Below are positions 1 through 7,904 of a stretch of DNA of 18,090 bases, piece after piece. This DNA is from JAVBLP01 sp052034625 (GTDB lineage Bacteria > Elusimicrobiota > Endomicrobiia > Endomicrobiales > Endomicrobiaceae), in the NCBI GenBank assembly GCA_052034625.1, contig JBPOII010000008.1, forward strand, positions 1 to 18,090. The letters are read 5' to 3'. The notes under the pieces were generated by a model, which had not been told where the DNA came from, did not search any database, and worked only from the letters and a program-made list of their open reading frames with translations. How positions within the stretch are numbered: the first letter of the stretch is position 1; the number at the start of each line of letters is the position of its first letter. Made by a program: the position numbers and the translations under genes.

Positions 1-809
1 TAGGCCAAGGCCGCAACGCCGCCCGTGCTTCCGATGATGCCGGTTATCTGTGATTGCAGCGAGTTCGACGCCAGTGCCTGATTTGCGGCAGCTGCGAGAG
101 CGATGTTCGATATGGCGGTGTCAGCGCCGATCCGTGCCGCACGCTCCACAACCATGTCGGACTGGTTGGACGTTGCCCATGACTGAGCCACTGCCGCCGC
201 CGTGATGCCGGTCCCTGCCCACGCGATGCCCGCCGCGTCGGTCTCGACATAGAGCGGGGTGCCGGTGGCAAACTTCGCGTCGGACTGCGCCATCGTGTAG
301 CCGCTGTTAGTGTAATTGGCCCACGGCGGATTGAGCCATGTGTACAGGTCGCAGTTGATATTGCTCGTGGCCTGAGGCATGGCTACCCCCGCCCCGAACG
401 GTGACGCGGAGATTACAAACGTGCCTTGCCGAGACACGGCAAAGTGCCCATTGCTGTCCGTAACTCCAACACCGTAAACGCCAGACACGCCGCCCGACCA
501 GTTGAGCGCCACGGACGAAAACTCAAAGTCCGCGATCCCGCCCGAACTGCTTACCACCGTGCAATCGCTCGTGTAATAGCTGCGTGCAGTCACGCCGGTC
601 GCCCACCACATCCACGGAGTCGCGCCATCCAAACTAGATACATTTGTACCATCGACGAAGCTGACGCGGAACGTGCGAGCTGCCGCCTGATAAACCTGCA
701 ACGCCGGGACCGTTTGGGCCTGAGAGTCAACGGTAAACGGGTACGGTGCCGGGGGTGCCGCATATGCCCCAGCCGCCAACAGCATCACAAGCAGTGTCAG
801 TTTTTTCAT
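1..809 (-). CDS. Tail fibre-like protein with signal peptide, C-terminus cut by window edge
   Basis: An open frame runs from an ATG at 809 off the left edge, giving at least 269 residues. It starts with a textbook Sec signal peptide: MKK, a Leu/Val/Ala core, then AYA before APPAP, with cleavage expected after residue 17. Residues about 20-150 are beta-rich with several Trp and Gly, recalling the N-terminal beta domains of baseplate or fibre proteins. From about residue 190 the chain becomes Ala/Gln/Ser-rich and helix-prone, as in the stalk of a trimeric fibre. A GAGG ribosome site lies 4-5 nt before the ATG, and the gene follows the 795-residue tail protein after 11 nt. It is the last gene downstream of the tape measure in view, where receptor-binding proteins usually lie. 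The fibre role is inferred from position and composition. A prophage-encoded secreted host-modifying protein is the alternative. Confidence 0.6.
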   Translation of the reverse strand, partial: MKKLTLLVMLLAAGAYAAPPAPYPFTVDSQAQTVPALQVYQAAARTFRVSFVDGTNVSSLDGATPWMWWATGVTARSYYTSDCTVVSSSGGIADFEFSSVALNWSGGVSGVYGVGVTDSNGHFAVSRQGTFVISASPFGAGVAMPQATSNINCDLYTWLNPPWANYTNSGYTMAQSDAKFATGTPLYVETDAAGIAWAGTGITAAAVAQSWATSNQSDMVVERAARIGADTAISNIALAAAANQALASNSLQSQITGIIGSTGGVAALA

Positions 810-820
810 GTTGCCTCGTT

Positions 821-3208
821 TCATTTGTACTGAAAATCCCACGTTATGAAGCTCATCAGGTTGAACCATATCTCATCCGAAGCGCTGAATCCGTCAGCCA
901 TGCTGTCGCCCCATATGGGATCGCCGGAAGCTGCGTTAACTACGCATTGAGGCGGCGGTAGATGAGTAGGTTCTGGATCCCAGTCTTTGTAGCTGCACAG
1001 GTCGTCAGCCGCGCACACGCCGGCCGCGGAGGATCGTTTCCAGTCCCACCAATCGGAAGAAAGCAATCCGTAGTTTGGAATTTGTATCGAATCCTCCTCA
1101 TCTACAAACACCCAATTCGTCGCGTAAAAGTAATCGGATGAAATGGCCCTTATATTCCCCACGATTGGACCCGAGATTGTGCCTACTAGATCATACTGTA
1201 AATGAGCATCGCTCGTTGATTCGTCCAAGTAGGCAGGATACAAATCATCCGCCTGCGGCATGGCGTACACGTCGATTGATTCAATCGCTGGCGGTGGATT
1301 GTTCGTTGGTAAGTTCGCCATGCGGATATACGGCGTGCCATACAGGTTTTCAGAGTACCATTTATTCACTCCTGCGTAGTTGATTAAGTAGACCGGCTCA
1401 AGATACGAGGCTGTGTAATACTGCCGGTTGATTGCACTGACAGCTCCACCAAATCGAGCGCCACCACTGAAGTCGTTTATTCCGTATCCAGGACCCTTTG
1501 CAAATGTGCGCGTAATCACTTTTGTTGGAGTCCCGGCAACATAATTGTAACTAGATAGCGGCTTGCACGCAGCTTTAGCGCTTAAACATCTCATCGAAGA
1601 CCCGACATATTCTCTATACGTAGCAAGCCACGCCAGTTCAGGCCCAATTTCTGCTGCTGGCGAGAACTTGCACGTGGTTACAAGTGACGTGATGACAAGA
1701 TAGCGCTCGTTCATCGCTTGCGCGTTTACTGGCCAGAGGTTGTAGGTAGACCCTACGCCGTTCCATGTCGCAACCTGATCGTACCCGTAGAATGCGACGG
1801 TGTTCGACCAGAGGATGGTGACCGTGGTCCCGATCATCGTGTCCCACTGGCCGTTGGTTTCCACGCGGGCCCAGGATGAGGTTGACAGGTCCACGAGCGC
1901 CATGTCACAGGCAAGCCAGCAGTCGTACCAGTCGGGATCTTCAAAATCGCATTCACCAACGCAGTCATAGACCGTGTTCCAGTAGTTCACGGCGTCGTAT
2001 TCCATGACCTCATGCATTGGTGCGTCCAGCGCCTTGCCATGCGTGATGCCGGATACCTGACAGGTGACAAGCCCTACCGAGTAGCCTACCGCGTTGCTCA
2101 AGGTCCAATAGGTCATTGCCCCGATGATGTTCAGCTTCGCGTCGGAGAGGTCCGGGGCGGGCGTGTTGGTATTCGGGCAGATGACAGAGAGGTAAACCGC
2201 CGCGTTGGTCCGGTATCGGTAGTCAATGCACTCGACTGGCACCTTCGGATAGATCGTCGGCAGGCGTTCATCCGTGTACCACCACAAGCCCAATGTGTTT
2301 GTCGGCCTGCCCAAGGCGAGCTCGTAGTTCTCGACCACGTTTGTGACAGCGTTTGTTCCGCTGCCGAAAACGTTGGTCGTGTAGAACGTGTTTGTGACCA
2401 CGACCTTGTACATCGCCAGCGGGAGAATCACCGATTGAGTCGGCACCATCGTAAAGCGCCAGTCGTGGTTACGGTTGTAGACGCCGTTCGTGTAGAAGGT
2501 GTTTGTCGAGGCCTCGTCGAATGCGTAGTAGAAGTCTGTCCCTATCCCACGAGTCGTGAACAGGTTTGAAATCGTGTAAGTCAACGGCTGTGTTCGGTAC
2601 ACGTTCTTAACATAGGAATTTGTTATCGGAATTAGCGTGTCCGCGCACGGGTCGGCGTAGATGATCCGCTTATTCGTGATGCTTCCGATCGGCGTTGTGA
2701 GCCAGTTCTCCGAAGCCATGCGTTCAACGTCCAAGTAGTTTGTCGCAGCAGACAGCAGATTCACGTCCCACGCCGCTAGTTCTTCAATCGTCATCGGTCC
2801 GTGCCACTCGTAGGCTGCGGAAATGACGTTGCTGCCCGAGGTGTAGTTCTGCCACGGGTAGACATTCGTGCCAGTCCAGTTCGAGAGGATGCACGTCACG
2901 TCACCGTTCGCCCAATTCGTCGTGTAGTAGTACGTCACGTTGGTTGTCGGCGGGTCGTTAGTTGTGATGACGGTGTAAATTGCGCCGGTTGTTACGCTGC
3001 TCACGTATAGCCCCGTTGTGATGTTTGCCGAAAACGAGAGCGCCGGTTCCGACTGATCGGCGGCACGGCACCGCTCGACGATGCCAGAGTATAGGCATTG
3101 CCAATCCGCGACCTTGCCCATCGTGTTGCTTACGAGCGGGTAATTCCCGAACGTGGCGAACGATTCCGTTGCCACGAAGCAGATAAATGCTATGTAGAGC
3201 ATCCTCAC
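821..3208 (-). CDS. Large Thr/Asn- and Cys-rich tail protein with signal peptide
   Basis: This is a 795-residue protein with no family I can name. I chose a GTG start at 3208 because its GTG overlaps the TGA of the upstream gene (GTGA), the same 4-nt arrangement used at most other junctions, and because it gives an Arg before the hydrophobic stretch. ATG at 3202 is the alternative (793 residues). Residues 1-18 look like a signal peptide (hydrophobic core, then SFA before TFGNYP). The chain is rich in Thr, Asn, Tyr and Trp, with a repeated TNTFYT element near residues 235 and 272. It has 17 cysteines after the signal, including a C-x3-C-x9-C-x3-C cluster at about 416-434. Its position after the tape measure suggests a tail tip, central fibre or receptor-binding protein. 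Base composition in its C-terminal third (about 1060-1640) looks more AT-rich than the head genes, so it may have been acquired separately. Confidence 0.6.
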   Translation of the reverse strand: MRMLYIAFICFVATESFATFGNYPLVSNTMGKVADWQCLYSGIVERCRAADQSEPALSFSANITTGLYVSSVTTGAIYTVITTNDPPTTNVTYYYTTNWANGDVTCILSNWTGTNVYPWQNYTSGSNVISAAYEWHGPMTIEELAAWDVNLLSAATNYLDVERMASENWLTTPIGSITNKRIIYADPCADTLIPITNSYVKNVYRTQPLTYTISNLFTTRGIGTDFYYAFDEASTNTFYTNGVYNRNHDWRFTMVPTQSVILPLAMYKVVVTNTFYTTNVFGSGTNAVTNVVENYELALGRPTNTLGLWWYTDERLPTIYPKVPVECIDYRYRTNAAVYLSVICPNTNTPAPDLSDAKLNIIGAMTYWTLSNAVGYSVGLVTCQVSGITHGKALDAPMHEVMEYDAVNYWNTVYDCVGECDFEDPDWYDCWLACDMALVDLSTSSWARVETNGQWDTMIGTTVTILWSNTVAFYGYDQVATWNGVGSTYNLWPVNAQAMNERYLVITSLVTTCKFSPAAEIGPELAWLATYREYVGSSMRCLSAKAACKPLSSYNYVAGTPTKVITRTFAKGPGYGINDFSGGARFGGAVSAINRQYYTASYLEPVYLINYAGVNKWYSENLYGTPYIRMANLPTNNPPPAIESIDVYAMPQADDLYPAYLDESTSDAHLQYDLVGTISGPIVGNIRAISSDYFYATNWVFVDEEDSIQIPNYGLLSSDWWDWKRSSAAGVCAADDLCSYKDWDPEPTHLPPPQCVVNAASGDPIWGDSMADGFSASDEIWFNLMSFITWDFQYK

Positions 3209-3720
3209 GAATAGAATCCGGTTAAATCGATCACGCCTAGGTGCAGTATCCGATTCACGACGACTGCTCCCGACTCGACATAGACCTCGTATAGCGCCCG
3301 CCGCCATTGGTTCGCCGCGTGAACCGGAAACGTGCCGGTTGTGTTTGCCGCAATCGCAATCGAAAGTCGCGGGGCGAGCGAGCCGAACGCATAGATGTAG
3401 TGTTTCGATCCTGACGTGCCGCCGATGCTGACAACCGTTTCAGCGCTCGATGCGTGATTCGCGCCCAAGACCACTTCATCGGCTGCGATGGTGATGGAGA
3501 GCGCCCCCTGATCGATGCTGGTTATCCCGCCCGCGTACAGCTTCGTAAGTTTTACTGTGGACAGGACGAAGGTTTTCCCGCTGCTCTTTCGACCAATGAA
3601 CGTTCCACGCGTTGTCATGGTGGCGGTCGGGATGCGTACAGAGTGGAGCAGGTCCAGCAGTTCCTTTGTCTGCCGTCCGGTGGCTATCCCGCTGACGTTA
3701 TTCACCCCTTGGATGGTCAT
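3205..3720 (-). CDS. Tail protein of unknown function, downstream of tape measure
   Basis: This is a 171-residue protein. The ATG at 3720 overlaps the upstream stop by ATGA, and a GGGA ribosome-binding stretch lies about 7 nt before it. A longer in-frame start at 3837 would run far into the neighbouring gene and is not favoured. The sequence looks beta-rich, with alternating Thr/Val/Ile strands (SITIAADEVVLGAN, SGAVVVNRIL) and no signal peptide, membrane segment or Cys pairs. It lies in the block after the tape measure where lambda has its M and L tip genes, but I see no conserved motif that identifies it. The downstream neighbour is the large Cys-rich tail protein, coupled through a GTGA overlap. 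A small tail-tip or distal tail component is the most reasonable inference. Confidence 0.6.
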   Translation of the reverse strand: MTIQGVNNVSGIATGRQTKELLDLLHSVRIPTATMTTRGTFIGRKSSGKTFVLSTVKLTKLYAGGITSIDQGALSITIAADEVVLGANHASSAETVVSIGGTSGSKHYIYAFGSLAPRLSIAIAANTTGTFPVHAANQWRRALYEVYVESGAVVVNRILHLGVIDLTGFYS

Positions 3721-4430
3721 GGCGATCCCGTCCCGCCGTAAAGAATGCTGCTCCACTTGTTCGCCCACCACCATTCGGTAATGACCTCCCACCTGCGCTG
3801 ACCTAGGTTGCGAACGATGGGCGACCGCTTGAGCCATTCGCCGGTGGGTACGGATGAAATCATCGGCGTGCTGGTCGCATACTCTGGCGGGTTATCCACG
3901 CGATTGACGTTCGTATAGGACGCCTTCACCTCCGAACGCAGAGAAACGCGCTTGGTCTCGCGCAAGACGTATTGAGTCTCCAGATATTCTTCTACGCCCG
4001 TGGCGAGAAAATTAAACAGAGCGACTGCCTCTGCCGGGGTTGTTATCGTTGTGCCTTCGTCCACGGCAATCCTCACGGCGATTTTCTGCGCGGGCGTTAA
4101 GGCGTCAAAGTACGAATGCTGATAGATCGGCTTCATCAAGTCGTTGGCAAGCAGCTCGTACATCGTCTCGCCGTTTTCGGCGAAGGTCGCCACGAGTCGA
4201 GCGGGCATCCTCAAATCAAGTTCCAACGAGTCGAGTTGCGGCGTGCTTCCGGCCAGCGCCTTGTAGTTGTTGTATAGGGTGAAAATCTCTCCCGCCGGGC
4301 CGTGCCATTCATTCTGTTGCACCTCGCCCTCTACGTAGGTCCAACGCAGCCGTGACGCTTGTTCGACGCACGAAAGATTGGTCCCAACGATTGTTCCAGT
4401 GCTCCCCTGCTTTATGGCCGGTGCGGTCAT
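3717..4430 (-). CDS. Tail protein of unknown function, immediately after tape measure
   Basis: This is a 237-residue protein. The ATG at 4430 forms an ATGA overlap with the tape measure stop, with a GGAGG ribosome site about 10 nt upstream. The N-terminal third contains a stretch around residues 29-45 (RWTYVEGEV, then NEWHGPAGEIF) that reads like a beta structure. A helix-prone middle part follows, and the C-terminus is Trp-rich (RRWEVITEWWWANKW). No catalytic motif, signal peptide or membrane segment is visible. By position it corresponds to the first minor tail/tip gene after the tape measure (lambda gpM or a distal tail protein), but I do not recognise the family. Translational coupling to the genes on both sides supports a tail-assembly role. 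Confidence 0.6.
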   Translation of the reverse strand: MTAPAIKQGSTGTIVGTNLSCVEQASRLRWTYVEGEVQQNEWHGPAGEIFTLYNNYKALAGSTPQLDSLELDLRMPARLVATFAENGETMYELLANDLMKPIYQHSYFDALTPAQKIAVRIAVDEGTTITTPAEAVALFNFLATGVEEYLETQYVLRETKRVSLRSEVKASYTNVNRVDNPPEYATSTPMISSVPTGEWLKRSPIVRNLGQRRWEVITEWWWANKWSSILYGGTGSP

Positions 4431-5362
4431 TGGCTTAACGCCTCCCTCAAAAGGTCTCTCGTTTCGGATTGTATGCGCGCAATCGCCTGCTGGATCTGCA
4501 ACGACCGATCCATGATCCTGAGTTGTGGGCTGTTCTGTGAGCCAATCTGCCCGCCCATGCTCGTCATGGAGTCAACCGCCCAATAGCGCACGGAAACGCC
4601 AGCCCCGCCTCGTGCCGCCGACAGGTCGGACCTCGATCTGTCGATTATGGCAGAAATCTTTTCTTCTTTTGCGTACTGCGCTTCTTGGCGGGCTTCCACT
4701 TCGGCCCTGCTCTTTTTGTTCCTCTGCTCGATGACGTCGTTATATACGCGACCGTATATTTCGGCCTCTTTGACGGCATTTGCGTAGGCCATTTGATACT
4801 TCTGCTTTTCGCCGATAGACATGTTCGGAGCGGCGTGGGCTTTTGTCATCTTGTCGTACGCTTCATTCATTCTGTTTATTGCCGCGTCACGCTCTGATTT
4901 CAATACGCCCAGTCCGGCAGAAGCTGCGGCGGACGCGCCCAATTCTGCTTTTTCGTCTTGGGTACGGCTCATGCCAAGACGCTGCCTGATCTTGTCCCCG
5001 AGGTCGCTTTCCGCCTTCGCAAGCGCCTTCGTTTTCTCAAGAGCGGCATTCATTGCACCTTCGTATTTCCCTGTTAGGTACGCCGTAAGCGAAGCAAGGG
5101 CCGCGACCACGGCATAAATCGGGTTTGCGACAAACGCGCCGATCAACGAGGTGACCGCGCTGCCCAGTCGTCCCATGTGCATCCCGGTAGCACCGGCAGT
5201 AGTGCCGAGTATCTGCATGGACCGCGAAGCCTGATTTAGCCCGCGTGTCGCAACCGACATCTGCGAGTCAAAGCCGCCCACCTTGGCCTTGGCCCCGTCG
5301 ATTGCGGCCATAAAGCTCTTGTCGTCCAGCTCTAGGATCGCCATTAACCTTGCGGCATCCAT
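4427..5362 (-). CDS. Short tail tape measure protein
   Basis: This 311-residue protein has the usual tape measure opening: residues 1-35 (DAARLMAILELDDKSFMAAI, then AKVGGFDSQM) match the repeated N-terminal pattern of such proteins. A hydrophobic segment follows at about residues 66-97 (GSAVTSLIGAFVANPIYAVV). After that come long Ala/Lys/Glu-rich helices predicted to form coiled coil, up to about residue 250. It sets tail length and occupies the tail lumen during assembly. Its ATG overlaps the upstream stop as TAATG, with a GAGGAG ribosome site about 8 nt before it. The length is unusual: most siphovirus tape measures are well over 600 residues (lambda gpH is 853). Both ends are coupled to intact neighbours and no frame disruption is visible, so it does not look truncated. 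Confidence 0.8.
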   Translation of the reverse strand: MDAARLMAILELDDKSFMAAIDGAKAKVGGFDSQMSVATRGLNQASRSMQILGTTAGATGMHMGRLGSAVTSLIGAFVANPIYAVVAALASLTAYLTGKYEGAMNAALEKTKALAKAESDLGDKIRQRLGMSRTQDEKAELGASAAASAGLGVLKSERDAAINRMNEAYDKMTKAHAAPNMSIGEKQKYQMAYANAVKEAEIYGRVYNDVIEQRNKKSRAEVEARQEAQYAKEEKISAIIDRSRSDLSAARGGAGVSVRYWAVDSMTSMGGQIGSQNSPQLRIMDRSLQIQQAIARIQSETRDLLREALSQ

Positions 5363-6000
5363 TATTTATTCTCCTCGATAACCCTCTGGCATTCGGCGAA
5401 CAGTTTCTCCGCTTCTTCCTTTTTGCCTTCCTTCAACAAGTCATTCGCCTTCGCAAAAAGGATGTCGTTCTCTACTTTCCATTGAGGATGCAGCGTCGTG
5501 TCGCCGTCCTGCTCCTGCTTCACGTCGTACAGGCACTTGGCCATCGACACGGAAACGTCCCACGCGGATTCGGGGTTGTACCCGTAGTCGCACAGATTCT
5601 TGTGCAGGACATATTCATACGGCGTAGCCAGTTTGCGGAAATTCTCGCTTTGTTTCTCTGTCTGAACATGAACTGGCGAGTCCGCGAAATCGGACATATA
5701 TTGCCGCAGGGATTCAATTGCTATCGGGGTCTTTCCGATGATCCCGAACCACCGCAACAACCAGCGCAGCCTGGCCTTGCGGCTGAATATCTTGAACAGG
5801 TCGCGCCGTAGTTCGCGGCAATTCCTTCGGCACACTTCTGCCGCAAGGTAAACGTCGTGGATTGACACTTTCCCCCCGATGAGAATAGGAGATCGCAATT
5901 CCCGCAAGGTGAGAGAGTGGCAAAGGCTGAACGGCTTTAGCCTGCGGCCATAAATAACCGGAGGCGTAGCCATGAGCGCCTTGTACCAGACGTTATTCAT
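5362..6000 (-). CDS. Putative tail assembly chaperone (by position)
   Basis: This 212-residue protein lies between the tube-position protein and the tape measure, where lambda encodes the G and GT chaperones. The N-terminal part (residues 10-60: YGRRLKPFSLCHSLTLREL, then a segment ending VYLAAEVC) has the look of a family seen in this slot in other tailed phages, with a conserved small hydrophobic start, Pro-Phe-Ser and a later Cys. The middle is basic, and residues 185-212 form a charged helix (LLKEGKKEEAEKLFAE). I see no slippery sequence or overlapping second frame, so the two-product frameshift typical of this position is not evident. The ribosome site is weak. ATG at 5973 (residue 10) is an alternative start. 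The gene ends in a TAATG overlap with the tape measure gene. Confidence 0.55.
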   Translation of the reverse strand: MNNVWYKALMATPPVIYGRRLKPFSLCHSLTLRELRSPILIGGKVSIHDVYLAAEVCRRNCRELRRDLFKIFSRKARLRWLLRWFGIIGKTPIAIESLRQYMSDFADSPVHVQTEKQSENFRKLATPYEYVLHKNLCDYGYNPESAWDVSVSMAKCLYDVKQEQDGDTTLHPQWKVENDILFAKANDLLKEGKKEEAEKLFAECQRVIEENK

Positions 6001-6005
6001 GTCGG

Positions 6006-6365
6006 TTACTCAGAAGGCGTGTTCGTGAATACGGCCTCGAGTTCAACGGAAACACGGGTGACGCTGGCTGTTTTTTTCGTGACGCAACTGTTTACCATAT
6101 AGGTCGTCCACCCGGAAAGCGTACACGTTCCGCCGATGGGGAAGTCGGTCCCAGGGGCGGCCCCTTCCTTCGCCAGCAGTTCGGCCTGAATCTTCGGCGC
6201 ACGTTGAAACACGATCCGTTGGACGACCACGTTATTCTCGTCGCGCACGTCCTCGTAGTTGACGTTGAAGTCGGGCGTATTGCACGATTCAACAATGTAA
6301 TTCGGGAACGCGCTTTGCCCGCCCACCACGAGGGTCGTTGATGCACTTAACTGTGTTGCCGCCAT
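6006..6365 (-). CDS. Tail tube-position protein
   Basis: This is a 119-residue protein with a strong ribosome site (AGGAG, 7 nt before ATG) and short spacers on both sides, consistent with high individual expression. The sequence is beta-rich: an N-terminal strand around TTLVVGG, a central strand region (VNYEDVRD, then VVVQRIVFQRAPKIQAELL) and a C-terminal strand pair (SVTRVSVELEAVF). It lies after the U-position gene and before the chaperone-position gene, which is the place of the major tail tube protein (gpV) in lambda. At 119 residues it is short for a tube protein, so a tube role is an inference from order and expression signal only. It could instead be a small tail accessory protein. 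Confidence 0.5.
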   Translation of the reverse strand: MAATQLSASTTLVVGGQSAFPNYIVESCNTPDFNVNYEDVRDENNVVVQRIVFQRAPKIQAELLAKEGAAPGTDFPIGGTCTLSGWTTYMVNSCVTKKTASVTRVSVELEAVFTNTPSE

Positions 6366-6380
6366 ATCATTTCTCCTGTT

Positions 6381-6845
6381 TTATGCTTCGATAGGACACG
6401 CGATAACGTCTATGTTCACAACGGTTACCATCAGCCGCTTTTCCGAATCCGCCGACCGCGCCGACGAAACATACTGCACCTTGCTGATTCCAAGCTGCGC
6501 GACCCCGTACGGGCACACCTTGTCGTTCAGCGCCCGAACGGCGAGCGCTTTCAGCACGGCCCGGCGGACCTTCCTGTTCCTGTCACGGATGGATCCGACC
6601 GCGTTGGCCCCGTCCTTTTCTTTGGACGCCTCAACTAGAACCGTCACAGTGACCGGTATGTTCTGATTTCTGTCCGCGTTTGTAGAAACCGGGCTTGTGT
6701 CGTTTGTCGAAACAATCGCGCACGGGTACTGAATGGAGTCCGCCCCAAAAGCGCAATACACCTTGATGTCGCCCGGCAACACGGCCTTTAGGTAGGCCGC
6801 GAACATGTCCTCGACCATTTCTTCAAGATCAAATGCGAGGTTCAT
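6381..6845 (-). CDS. Tail terminator/gpU-position minor tail protein
   Basis: This is a 154-residue protein. The ATG at 6845 overlaps the preceding stop (ATGA), with AAAGG a few nt upstream. A longer in-frame start at 6992 lies deep in the neighbour and is rejected. The protein begins with an amphipathic helix (NLAFDLEEMVEDMFAAYLKAV), continues with beta strands (IKVYCAF, YPCAIVST, VTVTVLVEAS), then a helix rich in Arg and Ala (DRNRKVRRAVLKAL), and ends with strands (RLMVTVVNIDVIA). This alpha-beta layout and the place between the Z-position protein and the tube protein fit a tail terminator or completion protein such as lambda gpU. The fold call is by eye and no signature residue was identified. 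Confidence 0.55.
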   Translation of the reverse strand: MNLAFDLEEMVEDMFAAYLKAVLPGDIKVYCAFGADSIQYPCAIVSTNDTSPVSTNADRNQNIPVTVTVLVEASKEKDGANAVGSIRDRNRKVRRAVLKALAVRALNDKVCPYGVAQLGISKVQYVSSARSADSEKRLMVTVVNIDVIACPIEA

Positions 6846-7510
6846 GCCGCCGCCTTTATAAACGCCTGGGCGAGCGTAACCTGATCGGAGCGAGCCATTC
6901 CCTTCACGGCTCGCGCAAAGTTGTTCTGCATCTTCATCGCGGCCTGCTTCATAATCTTGTTGGCGGCAAGTTCGTGAACCATCGAAAGCCATCCTGCGGG
7001 CATGGCCTTATGGATGTACGAAAGTTTGTTCGTCAATATGAAACCGCACACCTTTTCGCTTAACAGCACGCGGGTAGAAGCAACTCCTGGAATGGGTTTT
7101 CCATCAGAACCGACCGGCGCGTTGATGGCCTTCAAACCCCACATCCAAGACTGCTTTGCTAGGCCTTGGTTGGCTATGCGCTTTACTTTTTCCCACGTCC
7201 CTTTCGGCATTCTATACTTTTCGTTTGTCCTCGGATCAAACTGCCACTTGAAAATAGGATACGGTTCGCCGTTTTGCCGGTGGACCCGGACATACGTGCC
7301 CAGCGCGGCGTTGTGTTCTATTGGTCTGTTTTTCTTCGACTGAAACGCCATTGCCCGAGCCGATTGCGCCATGAGAATAATTGCGTGCTTGCACGCCTCG
7401 ACGCCGGTTCTCCCGCACACTTCAATTGAAATGTTGAGCGCTTCTTTTAGATGGTCCCCGATGGCCTTTTGCCAATCGTTCACCATCCACATTTTCAGTC
7501 CGCTCGACAT
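6842..7510 (-). CDS. Minor tail protein, gpZ position
   Basis: This is a 222-residue basic protein. The ATG at 7510 overlaps the upstream stop as TGATG, and a GGAG ribosome site lies about 8 nt before it. The N-terminal 60 residues are helical with repeated Ala (WQKAIGDHLKEALNIS, then CKHAIILMAQSARAMAF). A central Trp/Lys/Pro-rich stretch follows (FKWQFDPRTNEKYRMPKG), and the C-terminal part is helical and basic (KQAAMKMQNNFARAVKG). Lambda encodes gpZ, a 192-residue tail completion protein, at this position between gpFII and gpU, and the length and basic helical character agree. I see no motif that separates gpZ from the HK97 gp10-type families, so the name rests mainly on synteny. Confidence 0.5.
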   Translation of the reverse strand: MSSGLKMWMVNDWQKAIGDHLKEALNISIEVCGRTGVEACKHAIILMAQSARAMAFQSKKNRPIEHNAALGTYVRVHRQNGEPYPIFKWQFDPRTNEKYRMPKGTWEKVKRIANQGLAKQSWMWGLKAINAPVGSDGKPIPGVASTRVLLSEKVCGFILTNKLSYIHKAMPAGWLSMVHELAANKIMKQAAMKMQNNFARAVKGMARSDQVTLAQAFIKAAA

Positions 7511-7851
7511 CAGCCAATCTCCTGCGGGTCGTTCACGACCGGCTTTTGGTAGTGGTAACTAATCATGCGGAGCGCCCCGGTCGGGTCGTCATGCGCTTCG
7601 TCCGCTATCGCCAAGTTTCCGTCCACGGTAATTTCTGCCCCGCTTCCGGGCCTGTCCAAGTCGTCGGCATCTACGACGACGCGCTCTGAGCTGGTCCCCT
7701 GCTCTTCCCCGAGCGCCGACATGAAGGAGGGGAAAGAAGAGGTCGGAACTATCCCGGTCGCCGTTTTGCCCGAAAACACAACCGTTTTCAGCGAATCAGG
7801 AAATGCGGTTTTCATGCTGCCGAATACGGCTTTGACTTGTTCCGCGTTCAT
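7510..7851 (-). CDS. Head-tail joining protein, gpFII-like
   Basis: This is a 113-residue protein. The C-terminal half (residues about 57-105) shows the gpFII-type pattern: a strand with RVVVDADDL, a Pro/Gly turn, a strand introducing DG (AEITVDGNLAIADEA), then HDDPTGALRMISYHYQKP. That matches the order strand, DG turn, strand, Asp-Gly turn, strand in head-tail joiners that bind the tail to the filled head. The N-terminus is a helix containing AEQVKAVFGSM. No ribosome site precedes the ATG, which lies just beyond a GC-rich hairpin, so its translation may depend on that structure. It ends in a TGATG overlap with the next tail gene. Role by motif pattern and lambda synteny. Confidence 0.6.
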   Translation of the reverse strand: MNAEQVKAVFGSMKTAFPDSLKTVVFSGKTATGIVPTSSFPSFMSALGEEQGTSSERVVVDADDLDRPGSGAEITVDGNLAIADEAHDDPTGALRMISYHYQKPVVNDPQEIG

Positions 7852-7864
7852 CGTGTCGGTCCGT

Positions 7865-7898
7865 GCCGGGGCGGGATCGGTTTCCCGCCCGCCCCGGC
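7865..7898 (-). promoter_or_regulatory. GC-rich intergenic hairpin
   Basis: A perfect 11-bp inverted repeat (arms 7865-7875 and 7888-7898, made only of G and C) with a 12-nt loop fills most of the 53-nt gap between the 77-residue gene and the gpFII-like gene. No T-run follows on either strand, so a standard intrinsic terminator is unlikely. The transcript would carry it between the stop of the upstream gene and the start of the downstream gene, which lacks a ribosome site. mRNA stabilisation, processing or translational control are possible. Confidence 0.6.
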
Positions 7899-7904
7899 CA
7901 CTGT

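Noticed and set aside
5362..6000. Programmed frameshift in the chaperone-position gene
   Set aside because: I found no clear slippery heptamer and no open overlapping frame of useful length near its end; the tape measure starts directly at its stop.
7865..7898. GC hairpin as an intrinsic terminator
   Set aside because: No T-run follows the stem on either strand, and termination here would cut off all tail genes, which have no other promoter in view.
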